From an uncultured bacterium (lineage in GTDB: Bacteria > Actinomycetota > Coriobacteriia > Coriobacteriales > Coriobacteriaceae): DNA of 10,644 nt. Below are positions 1-6,038 of the stretch, piece by piece. Location: the NCBI GenBank assembly GCA_905215095.1, contig CAJMOL010000031.1, forward strand, positions 1 through 10,644. Direction: 5' to 3'. The notes beneath the pieces were generated by a model. That model ran no database searches. It was not told where the DNA came from and saw nothing but the letters and a program-made list of their open reading frames with translations. Within the stretch, counting starts at the first letter, position 1, and every line of letters begins with the position of its first letter. The position numbers and the translations under genes were made by a program.

Positions 1-488
1 TCTACGAGCACACCATCGTGTGCTACTCGTATTCCAAGTCGCTGTCGCTGCCGGGCGAGCGCGTGGGTTGGATTTTGGTTCCCAACACCAATCCGCAGGC
101 TGCGCGTCTGATGCCGGCTGTTGCGGGTGCCGCCCGTACGCTGGGCTTCGTGTGCGCGCCGGCGCTCTTCCAGCGCGTAATTATCGACTGCATCGATGAG
201 CCGAGTGACGTTGAGGCCTATGCACGCAACCGCACCGCGCTTACCGATGCACTAGCGGAGTACGGCTACACCTATGTTGAGCCGGATGGTGCATTCTACC
301 TGTGGGTGAAGGCGCTGGAGCCCGATGCGAACGCTTTCTGCGAGCGCGCGAAGAAGTATGAGCTGCTCGCGGTGCCCTCGGACAGTTTTGGTATGCCGGG
401 CTGGTTCCGCTTGGGCTACTGTGTGAGCTACAAGACTATTGTTAACTCACTGCCCGCCTGGAAGCAGCTGGCCGACGAGTATCGTTAA
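1..488 (+). CDS. PLP-dependent class I aminotransferase, C-terminal part (5' end outside window)
   Basis: The reading frame is open from base 3 and runs to TAA at 486-488, so only the last about 161 residues are present. The motif SYSKSLSLPGERVGW is the class I/II aminotransferase signature: its lysine (codon 36-38) should form the Schiff base with pyridoxal phosphate. Near the end, WFRLGYCVS carries the arginine (codon 408-410) that binds the substrate carboxylate in this fold. DGAFYLWVKA is also typical of the small domain. The likely reaction is 2-oxoglutarate-linked transamination of an aspartate-like or aromatic amino acid in the cytosol; substrate cannot be read from this fragment. The GTG at base 18 is internal, not a start. 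A hairpin follows 35 bases after the stop, so this gene probably ends its transcription unit. Confidence 0.9.
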   Translation, partial: YEHTIVCYSYSKSLSLPGERVGWILVPNTNPQAARLMPAVAGAARTLGFVCAPALFQRVIIDCIDEPSDVEAYARNRTALTDALAEYGYTYVEPDGAFYLWVKALEPDANAFCERAKKYELLAVPSDSFGMPGWFRLGYCVSYKTIVNSLPAWKQLADEYR

Positions 489-522
489 AAGTAAAGCGCT
501 CTGCTTACAATGTTTTACGTGA

Positions 523-553
523 AACGGGGTTTGGTTTAAAGCCAGACCCCGTT
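523..553 (+). terminator. Hairpin terminator after the aminotransferase
   Basis: A 12-bp stem, AACGGGGTTTGG (523-534) against CCAGACCCCGTT (542-553), with one G-U pair and a 7-base loop. The downstream T-run is poor (GTCTGTG), so termination may be incomplete. Confidence 0.65.
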
Positions 554-586
554 GTCTGTGCCGTTGTGTGGTTGGGATGAAGCAGT

Positions 587-616
587 TTTACGACTGCCGA
601 AAGCTATGCGTACAAT
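587..616 (+). promoter_or_regulatory. Candidate sigma-70-type promoter for the PHP-domain gene
   Basis: TTTACG (587-592, four of six to TTGACA) lies 18 bases before TACAAT (611-616, five of six to TATAAT). It sits between the upstream terminator and the start at 654. This is a consensus match by eye only. Confidence 0.4.
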
Positions 617-653
617 GAATATAAGCGACGGCCGTGCCAGATAAGGAGACCTG

Positions 654-1475
654 ATGCCCTACCTGCTTTCTTGTGACATTCATACCCATACGATGTTCTC
701 TGCGCATGCATATTCGACCATTGAGGAGAATGTGTACTGGGCGGCAGAGCGTGGCCTGCAGGTGCTCGGATCTGCCGACCATCTGAGCTCTATGGTTACG
801 GCTTGCCCCAATGACCTGCGCAGTTACCAGTTTTTTATTAACCAGGATATCTGGCCGCGCATTTGGAGCGGCGTGCTGGTGCTGCGTGGTGCCGAGGCCG
901 ATATCGTTTCGCTGGACGGAAGCCTGTTTGGCGAGGACACTCCTGTCACGCTCGATATTGCCGGCGATTCGTACAGCCGTCAGCATTCACTGTTCGATTT
1001 GGTTACGCGTAATTTGGATTATTTGGTTGCAAGCGTGCATAATCCGCAGATTGCTGAGGGCGCGACGCTGGCCCAGACGACCGAGATGTATATCAATGCC
1101 CTGGAGCACCCCAAGGTGTTCATGCTTGGGCATACGGGTCGTTCGGGCGTGCCGTTCGATATCGATGAGGTGCTGCTGGCGGCCAAGGCCAAGCACAAGA
1201 TCATTGAGATCAATAACCATAGTCTTGAGCACGGTGCCGACACTGAGCATTGGGCCGTATGCCGCAAGATTGCCGAGCGCTGCGCCGAGCTGGGCGTGGG
1301 TATTGGTGTGTCGACCGATGCCCACATTGGTATGGCCATTGGCAAGCTCGAGCACGCCCGCAAGTTGCTCGACGAGATTCACTTCCCGCTGGACCTGATC
1401 GTGACGCGCGACCGCGAGACGCTGCTGCGCGAGATGGCGGCAGCCGGCGTATGCGACCTGCGCAAGGGGATGTAA
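654..1475 (+). CDS. PHP-domain metallophosphoesterase, YcdX family
   Basis: A 273-residue protein. The start ATG has AAGGAG at 643-648, five bases upstream. The PHP metal-ligand set is intact: D8-I-H10-T-H12 (DIHTH), H18 in SAHA, D42-H43 in SADH, E81 in GAEAD, H129 in SVH, H160 in LGH and D222/H224 in STDAH. The order and spacing follow E. coli YcdX, including IWPR--GV--LRG-EA, which makes a trinuclear-metal phosphatase of the amidohydrolase-like PHP barrel likely. The natural substrate is unknown; histidinol-phosphatase-like names are often given to this family by similarity. Compared with YcdX there is an extra stretch around residues 92-117 between the E81 strand and H129. It appears monocistronic, with its own candidate promoter and a strong hairpin after the stop. 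Confidence 0.9.
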   Translation: MPYLLSCDIHTHTMFSAHAYSTIEENVYWAAERGLQVLGSADHLSSMVTACPNDLRSYQFFINQDIWPRIWSGVLVLRGAEADIVSLDGSLFGEDTPVTLDIAGDSYSRQHSLFDLVTRNLDYLVASVHNPQIAEGATLAQTTEMYINALEHPKVFMLGHTGRSGVPFDIDEVLLAAKAKHKIIEINNHSLEHGADTEHWAVCRKIAERCAELGVGIGVSTDAHIGMAIGKLEHARKLLDEIHFPLDLIVTRDRETLLREMAAAGVCDLRKGM

Positions 1476-1494
1476 CGAGACTCATATGCCCAAT

Positions 1495-1528
1495 GAAAGG
1501 GGGCGGTCCAGGCGGGCCGCCCCCTTTC
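1495..1528. terminator. Bidirectional terminator between convergent genes
   Basis: A perfect 12-bp stem, GAAAGGGGGCGG (1495-1506) against CCGCCCCCTTTC (1517-1528), with a 10-base loop. It lies 19 bases after the PHP gene stop and 13 bases beyond the end of the convergent methyltransferase, so it can serve both strands. Neither side has a long T-run outside the stem. Confidence 0.75.
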
Positions 1529-1541
1529 CCGTGCCGGAGAA

Positions 1542-2990
1542 TTAGCGGCGCTCGAGGACCGCGACGGTCTCGGTGTGGTCGGTATGAGGGAACATGTCGA
1601 CCGGCGTGATCTTGAGCAGGCGATAGCCTCCGTCGAGGAGCTGGTGCAGGTCGCGCTCTTGGGTCACGGGATTGCAGCTGATATAGGTGATGCGGCGCGG
1701 CTTAAGTGCGCAGGCGGCCTCAAGAAACTCGGGCGTTGAGCCGGCGCGCGGCGGGTCGATGGAGAGGACGTCGACGCGCTCGTTGTTATCGGCGGCATCT
1801 AGGATGTAGTCGGTGGCATCGTCGGCCATAAACCAAGCGCTGCGGGTGAGGCCGTTGAGCTCGGCATTGCGACGTGCGTCGGCAATGCCCGCCGGGTTGC
1901 GCTCCACGCCGAGCAGCATAATGCCGACACCTCTGTCCCGGGCATCCTTCGCGGCGCACAGACCGATGGTGCCGCTGCCGCAGTAAGCGTCCATAAGAAT
2001 GTCACCCTGCTGCAGGTCCATGCCGTCAATCGCGAGCTGATAGAGTAGCTCGGTCTGCTGCGGATTGGTCTGATAGAACGCGGTGGGGGAGATATCGAAC
2101 TCGCAGCCGAGCAGCTGGTCGCGCATGCACTCGGCGCCATAGACGATACGAGTCTCCTCACCCAAGATGGCGTTACCGGGACGGCCGTTGATATTTTGGG
2201 CAACGGTGACGATATGCGGATCGAGCGCCGCGACGGCCTCAAAGAACTCCTGCGCATGCGGTAAGTCACGCTGGGCGGTCACGAGCGTAACCATGACCTG
2301 GTCGGTACGCCAACCGCAGCGGACGACGGCATAGCGAAGCAAACCAAGATGCTTGTCCTCGTTAAAGGCGGGAATGCGCAGGCGCTCAGCCTCACGCGCG
2401 ATGCCGTTGAGAATCTGACGGGCACCCGGCGCCTCGACGGGACATTCGGGAACAGCAACGATTCTGTGCGTGCCACGTTCAAAAAAGCCGCAGCGGACAG
2501 CGCCCTCTTTACCGGGGGCAAAGGGAGTGGCGGCCTTATGGCGAAACCCGCGCGGCGCAGGATATTTACCCGGGTCGCCCAGGGTGACGCCCATACCGCG
2601 AATGGGGTCGACGCTAATGCCCTCGCGCTCGCATAGAGCAGCAAAAAGCTCCTCCATGGCAGCCTGCTTAGCTGCCAACTGCTTTTTATAAGGACGATTG
2701 AGCGTCGTGCACCCACCGCAGGCTTTCATGATGGAACAGGGAGACTTGGGATCCACAGCCTTACGCGCAGACGAAACCTGATCTTTATGCGAGCGCTTGG
2801 AGCGAGTCTGAGATGCCTTGTCCTCGCTCCGACGAGGGCTGGGACGCTTGGCCTTAGCCTTGACCTTGGCCGACTTACCCTTCGCATCCAGAGACGACTT
2901 GGATTTCTTAGAAGATTTTTTCTCTTCCGACCCCTCAGCCGCCTCGATCAAAGCACGACGAGCCTTACGCTCCGCACGAGATTCTGCCAT
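1542..2990 (-). CDS. rlmD: 23S rRNA (uracil-5-)-methyltransferase, RlmD/RumA family, with basic N-terminal tail
   Basis: A 482-residue SAM-dependent enzyme that should place a 5-methyl group on a uracil of 23S rRNA (U1939 in E. coli; Gram-positive homologues may also modify U747). Iron-sulfur cysteines C85-x5-C91-x2-C94 and C183 match the RumA pattern. FYQTNPQQTELLY (305-317), the SAM-binding DAYCGSG (334-340) and DPPR (412-415) follow. The catalytic cysteine is C439 in YISCNP and the general base E474 in HTET; their 35-residue spacing equals that of E. coli RumA (389/424). Residues 1-84 are lysine/serine/arginine-rich and look disordered; the TRAM domain normally before the cysteines is not recognisable. 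GTGGAG (2998-3003) precedes the ATG by seven bases. The RlmC-versus-RlmD target is inferred. Confidence 0.9.
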   Translation of the reverse strand: MAESRAERKARRALIEAAEGSEEKKSSKKSKSSLDAKGKSAKVKAKAKRPSPRRSEDKASQTRSKRSHKDQVSSARKAVDPKSPCSIMKACGGCTTLNRPYKKQLAAKQAAMEELFAALCEREGISVDPIRGMGVTLGDPGKYPAPRGFRHKAATPFAPGKEGAVRCGFFERGTHRIVAVPECPVEAPGARQILNGIAREAERLRIPAFNEDKHLGLLRYAVVRCGWRTDQVMVTLVTAQRDLPHAQEFFEAVAALDPHIVTVAQNINGRPGNAILGEETRIVYGAECMRDQLLGCEFDISPTAFYQTNPQQTELLYQLAIDGMDLQQGDILMDAYCGSGTIGLCAAKDARDRGVGIMLLGVERNPAGIADARRNAELNGLTRSAWFMADDATDYILDAADNNERVDVLSIDPPRAGSTPEFLEAACALKPRRITYISCNPVTQERDLHQLLDGGYRLLKITPVDMFPHTDHTETVAVLERR

Positions 2991-3084
2991 GAATTAACTC
3001 CACTATTAAATAAAAGAAAAGTCCAAAGTAATTGTACCGTGCATTCAACGTGCCCGATTGGAGGGGACGCCTATTTAAGACTTC

Positions 3085-3254
3085 GAGCACGTTGTCTCCC
3101 GGAATGCCGGCAGCCGTCACGGTATTTAATTTGTCGCGAGTTCCGCACGAACAGGAGGCCACTTAATGTGGCCTCCGTCGTGAGCAGGACTGTAGAGCAG
3201 CAAATTAAATACCGTGACGGCTGCCGGCATTCCGGGTGCACCAACCTTGTGCTC
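3085..3254. repeat. Long perfect inverted repeat (36 bp) with nested hairpin
   Basis: Bases 3098-3133 and 3201-3236 are exact reverse complements over 36 positions (left arm starts CCCGGAATGCCGG, right arm ends CCGGCATTCCGGG). The 67-base spacer (3134-3200) contains its own perfect 9-bp hairpin, GGAGGCCAC (3154-3162) / GTGGCCTCC (3168-3176), loop TTAAT, extended by CACGA/TCGTG. Outside the perfect arms the symmetry continues imperfectly: GAGCAC-GTTG (3085-3094) against CAAC (3242-3245) and GTGCTC (3249-3254). There is no coding capacity. It could be a MITE-like element, an RNase III-type dsRNA stem if transcribed, or an invertible or cruciform DNA site; the sequence alone does not decide. Confidence 0.9.
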
Positions 3255-3275
3255 TATCACGCTAAAGTGTATGAT
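3247..3275 (+). promoter_or_regulatory. Candidate promoter of the amino-acid ABC operon, with TAAAGTG repeats
   Basis: TTGTGC (3247-3252) is 17 bases before TATGAT (3270-3275, five of six to consensus). The heptamer TAAAGTG occurs at 3263-3269, just before the -10, and again at 3307-3313, with its reverse complement CACTTTA at 3294-3300. This arrangement around the predicted transcription start suggests a regulator-binding site, and the last pair could also form a 7-bp hairpin in the 5' leader. Confidence 0.45.
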
Positions 3276-3331
3276 TCTGAACGTTACATGACTCACTTTA
3301 CTTAACTAAAGTGCCACCAAGGGGGAATACC

Positions 3332-4192
3332 ATGAATACCGATATGTCTCGTCGTCAGTTTGTTGGTCTAGCCGGCTCGTTTGCCACGGTGCTCGGCCTT
3401 GGTCTTGTCGGCTGCGGCGGTGGTGCCGGCAAGGGCTCTGCTGCCGGATCTACCGCGGCCAAGGATGTAAAGGGCGCTGCGGAGTCCAAGAAGCTCGTGG
3501 TGGGCTTTGATAAGTCCTATCCTCCGTACGGCTTTGTGGGCGACGACGGCGAGTACACCGGCTTTGATCTCGATCTGGCCAAGGCTGTTGCCGATAAGCA
3601 GGGCTGGGAGGTCAAATACGAGGCCATCGACTGGGACGCCAAGGATACGCTGCTTAACTCGGGCGCCATCAACTGCATCTGGAACGGCTTTACCATGGAG
3701 GGCCGCGAGGACGACTACACGTTCTCCGAGCCGTATATGCTCAACGAGCAGGTGCTGGTGGTAAAGAAGGATGCGGGCATCAAGAGCTGGGATGATCTTG
3801 CTGGAAAGACCGTGATTACCCAGACCGATTCCGCTGCGCAGGATGTGCTCGAGGGTGACCAGAAGGATCTGGCGGCGACGTTTGCCACGCTCGACACGAT
3901 CGGCGAGTACAATACGGCCTTTATGCAGCTCGAGAGCGGCGCGGTCGATGCCGTGGCTTGCGACCTTTCGATTGCCCAGTACCAGCTTGCCGCCAAGCCC
4001 GATGCCTATACACAGCTTGATGAGCCGCTGTCCAGCGAGCACTACGCCGTCGGCTTTAAGAAGGGCGACACCAAGTCGGCCGACGCCGTGACCGAGTCGC
4101 TCAAGGCGCTCTACGAGGACGGCACGGTCAAGGACCTGTGCGACAAGTATTCAAGCTACGGTCTATCCTTCGACAACTGGGTTTTGAAATAG
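3332..4192 (+). CDS. Amino-acid ABC transporter substrate-binding lipoprotein (SBP family 3), Tat-type signal
   Basis: The ATG at 3332 is preferred over an in-frame GTG at 3311 because AAGGGGGA (3319-3326) lies five bases before it; the protein is then 286 residues. The N-terminus MNTDMSRRQFVGLAG has a twin-arginine motif (R7-R8), a hydrophobic stretch and a lipobox LVGC with C28 as the lipidated residue. A Gly/Ala/Ser/Lys linker leads to the bilobal domain (about 54-286). GFDLDLAKAV (77-86) matches the family 3 signature. R125 in MEGREDDYTFSEPY is the position that usually holds the ligand carboxylate, and D211 is in the place of the usual amino-group partner. The likely role is capturing a polar amino acid outside the membrane for the permease and ATPase downstream; the specific ligand is not readable. 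Confidence 0.93.
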   Translation: MNTDMSRRQFVGLAGSFATVLGLGLVGCGGGAGKGSAAGSTAAKDVKGAAESKKLVVGFDKSYPPYGFVGDDGEYTGFDLDLAKAVADKQGWEVKYEAIDWDAKDTLLNSGAINCIWNGFTMEGREDDYTFSEPYMLNEQVLVVKKDAGIKSWDDLAGKTVITQTDSAAQDVLEGDQKDLAATFATLDTIGEYNTAFMQLESGAVDAVACDLSIAQYQLAAKPDAYTQLDEPLSSEHYAVGFKKGDTKSADAVTESLKALYEDGTVKDLCDKYSSYGLSFDNWVLK

Positions 4193-4198
4193 CCACAG

Positions 4199-4275
4199 CA
4201 CCCAACCTTGCGGCTCCAACCCTCCTCGCGTACCAAAGTACGCTTCGTCGGGCTTGTCGCTCGCAATCTTGGGCA
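4199..4275 (+). repeat. Imperfect inverted repeat between binding-protein and permease genes
   Basis: The core is GCGTAC (4228-4233) / GTACGC (4238-4243) with loop CAAA. Outward the arms keep matching with interruptions, ending in CCCAA (4201-4205) against TTGGG (4269-4273), with TTGCG/CGCAA and CAACCC/GGGCTTG-type matches between. It lies 6 bases after the binding-protein stop. In transporter operons such a stem often protects the upstream message or attenuates the downstream genes. That role is inferred here; there is no T-run. Confidence 0.6.
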
Positions 4276-4330
4276 CTGTGCCTATTTCAATTAACACCTG
4301 CTGTTCTGTTACTGTGAAAGAGAGCTTGGG

Positions 4331-4984
4331 TTGTCTATTCAGGTCATGATGCAGATGCTTGGCCAGGGATTCTTGGTCAGCTTGCAGCTGTTTGTGTTGA
4401 CGCTGCTCGGGTCGATTCCGCTGGGAATCCCCGTGGCGTTTATGCGCATGAGCAAAATCGCGCCGCTTCGCTGGATTGCGCGCATCTATATCTCGGTTAT
4501 GCGCGGCACGCCGCTCATGCTGCAGATGTTTGCCATCTACTTTGCCCCGTACTACGTGTTCGGCATCTCGCTCACGCCCGATTCCAAGTGGACGGCGTGC
4601 GTTGTGGCGTTCATCATCAACTACGCCGGCTACTTTGCCGAGATCTATCGCTCGGGCCTGCAGTCCATTCCGCGCGGTCAATACGAGGCAGCCGAGGTGC
4701 TGGGCTATTCGCGCATGCAGACGTTTCTGTATATCGTGATGCCGCAGGTCGCCAAGCGTATTCTGCCGGCGATGGGCAACGAGATCATCACGCTGGTCAA
4801 GGACACGTCGCTGGCGTTTGCCATCGGCGTGGGGGAGATGTTCTCGACGGCCAAGGCGCTGGTCGCCTCGCAGGTGAGCATGGTGCCGTTTGCGATCGCG
4901 GCGCTGATCTACTGGATCTTTAACTTTGTGGTCGAGATGCTGCTGGGCGCCGCCGAAAAGAAGCTGGACTATTATCATGACTAA
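4331..4984 (+). CDS. Amino-acid ABC transporter permease, HisM/GlnP family
   Basis: A 217-residue membrane protein with about five hydrophobic segments (roughly 12-38, 53-73, 86-106, 146-170, 185-205). RGTPLMLQ (58-65) is characteristic of the family. The cytoplasmic EAA loop begins at E119 (EAAEVLGYSRMQTFLY) and contacts the ATPase. The start is uncertain: TTG at 4331 has GAAAGAGAG (4316-4324) six bases upstream, while the ATGs at 4346 and 4349 have AGG only 3 to 6 bases away. It lies 138 bases after the binding-protein gene, across a stem-loop, and overlaps the ATPase start by 8 bases. One permease gene is present, so the channel is probably a homodimer. Confidence 0.93.
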   Translation: MSIQVMMQMLGQGFLVSLQLFVLTLLGSIPLGIPVAFMRMSKIAPLRWIARIYISVMRGTPLMLQMFAIYFAPYYVFGISLTPDSKWTACVVAFIINYAGYFAEIYRSGLQSIPRGQYEAAEVLGYSRMQTFLYIVMPQVAKRILPAMGNEIITLVKDTSLAFAIGVGEMFSTAKALVASQVSMVPFAIAALIYWIFNFVVEMLLGAAEKKLDYYHD

Positions 4985-5741
4985 CTCAGTGATGAAAATC
5001 GAAAGCGCGCGTAAGGCGTTTGGCGGCAATGAGGTGCTCAAGGATATCTCGCTTGAGGTGAAGCGTGGCGAGGTCATGGCGATTATCGGGCCTTCGGGTG
5101 GCGGCAAGTCCACGCTGCTGCGGTGTGCCACGCTGCTCGAGACACTCGACGGAGGCTCACTCTCGTTTGGCGACCTTGCCGTTGCGACGGACGCGGGGTC
5201 GGGTGCGGTATATGCGAAAGGCGACGTGCCCAAGCAAGCGCGCTCGCGATTTGGTCTGGTGTTTCAGAACTACAATCTGTTTCCGCACTATACGGTGATG
5301 AAAAGCATCACCGATGCTCCGATTCGCGTGCTCAAGCGCCCGCGCGAGCAGGCCGAAGCACGCGCGCGTGAGCTGATCGCGCAGATGGGGCTTACAGGCA
5401 ACGAGAACAAGGTGCCGTGTGAGCTTTCGGGCGGTCAGCAGCAGCGCGTGAGTATTGCCCGCGCCCTGGCGCTCGATCCGGAAATCTTATTCTTTGACGA
5501 GCCGACCTCGGCGCTCGACCCCGAGCTGACGGCCGAGGTGCTGCATGTCATTAAGGACCTCGCTGCGCAGAACATGACGATGGTGATTGTGACCCACGCA
5601 ATGCAGTTTGCGCGCGATGTTGCCGACCGCGTGGTCTTTATGGATGGCGGCCGCATTGTCGAGGAGGGTCCTGCCGAGCAGGTCATCGACCATCCGCGTG
5701 AACAGCGCACCCGTGAGTTCTTGAGCCGTATCGAGGGCTAG
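4977..5741 (+). CDS. Amino-acid ABC transporter ATP-binding protein, GlnQ/HisP family
   Basis: The protein is 254 residues when started at the ATG at 4977 (MTNSVMKIES), which overlaps the permease stop by 8 bases and suggests translational coupling. An in-frame ATG at 4992 is an alternative, and frame upstream of 4977 runs inside the permease gene. The motifs are complete: Walker A GPSGGGKS (38-45), Q-loop Q97 in LVFQNYNLFP, signature LSGGQQQR (150-157), Walker B LFFDEP with catalytic E175, D-loop SALD, and switch histidine H207 in VTHAM. About 20 residues (70-90) form a small insertion before the Q-loop strand. The protein powers uptake through the upstream permease. A terminator follows 21 bases later and closes the operon. 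Confidence 0.95.
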   Translation: MTNSVMKIESARKAFGGNEVLKDISLEVKRGEVMAIIGPSGGGKSTLLRCATLLETLDGGSLSFGDLAVATDAGSGAVYAKGDVPKQARSRFGLVFQNYNLFPHYTVMKSITDAPIRVLKRPREQAEARARELIAQMGLTGNENKVPCELSGGQQQRVSIARALALDPEILFFDEPTSALDPELTAEVLHVIKDLAAQNMTMVIVTHAMQFARDVADRVVFMDGGRIVEEGPAEQVIDHPREQRTREFLSRIEG

Positions 5742-5762
5742 GCTCAGCTATGTATTGAGAAA

Positions 5763-5796
5763 AAGCCGCCGCAGGTCTTATGGTCTGTGGCGGCTT
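5763..5796 (+). terminator. Terminator of the ABC operon
   Basis: A 12-bp stem, AAGCCGCCGCAG (5763-5774) against CTGTGGCGGCTT (5785-5796), with one G-U pair and a 10-base loop. It is preceded by an A-run and followed by CTATTTGT. Confidence 0.8.
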
Positions 5797-5860
5797 CTAT
5801 TTGTATCGACGGGGTTTAATAATCGCCTGGCGTGCTCGTCCTGTCCTCTCGCCGCCTGTA

Positions 5861-6038
5861 TTCACACGTGCGCCGAAAGGTGTGCATGGACAGTCACCCG
5901 TGAGGGTAGGGTGGTGGCATAGGACATTTGGAGGGTGAGTCGGCTCGGCTGCCGACCATGCTGCTCCCGGGATGGCACCGACCGCGAACTCTCCCCGTTG
6001 GCGTCGCGCATTGCGCGCGGCCCTGCAAGGAGGTCATC
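5861..6038 (+). promoter_or_regulatory. Possible structured 5' leader of the EF-G-like gene
   Basis: The gap from 5742 to 6038 holds the upstream terminator and then a long stretch with no convincing gene. Several compact hairpins can be drawn: GTGCGCC-GAAA-GGTGTGC (5868-5885, GNRA loop, three G-U pairs), ACCC-GTGA-GGGT (5896-5907, GNRA loop), GTCGGC/GCCGAC (5939-5956) and CGCGC/GCGCG (6005-6017). At 5973-5986 TGGCACCGACCGCG resembles the T-box core TGGNACCGCG but with an extra ACCG. CTCC at 5991-5994 can pair with the GGAG of the ribosome site. No known riboswitch is recognised. An in-frame ATG at 5928 exists but has no good ribosome site and an unconserved extension. Confidence 0.35.

Larger units (their letters stand above)
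2991..3331. other. Divergent intergenic region (341 bases), no gene seen
   Basis: The region separates the minus-strand methyltransferase from the plus-strand transporter operon. On the minus strand TACAAT (complement of 3031-3036) is a possible -10 for the methyltransferase, with no good -35 seen. On the plus strand a better promoter lies at 3247-3275. Most of the middle is the long inverted repeat described separately. Open frames crossing it lack ribosome sites and recognisable content. Confidence 0.7.

Noticed and set aside
3154..3176. The 9-bp hairpin as an ordinary terminator.
   Set aside because: It has no T-run, lies upstream of both neighbouring genes, and is centred inside a larger perfect inverted repeat.
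3311..3331. GTG start seven codons upstream for the binding protein.
   Set aside because: The ribosome site AAGGGGGA lies after it and is correctly spaced for the ATG at 3332, which also gives a normal twin-arginine signal peptide.
4163..5233. A 356-codon minus-strand frame opposite the permease and ATPase genes.
   Set aside because: The permease and ATPase frames carry complete family motifs; the antisense product is low-complexity and without a ribosome site.
5928..6038. Upstream ATG extension of 37 codons for the EF-G-like protein.
   Set aside because: The strong AAGGAGG is five bases before the ATG at 6039 and the family starts at about this point.
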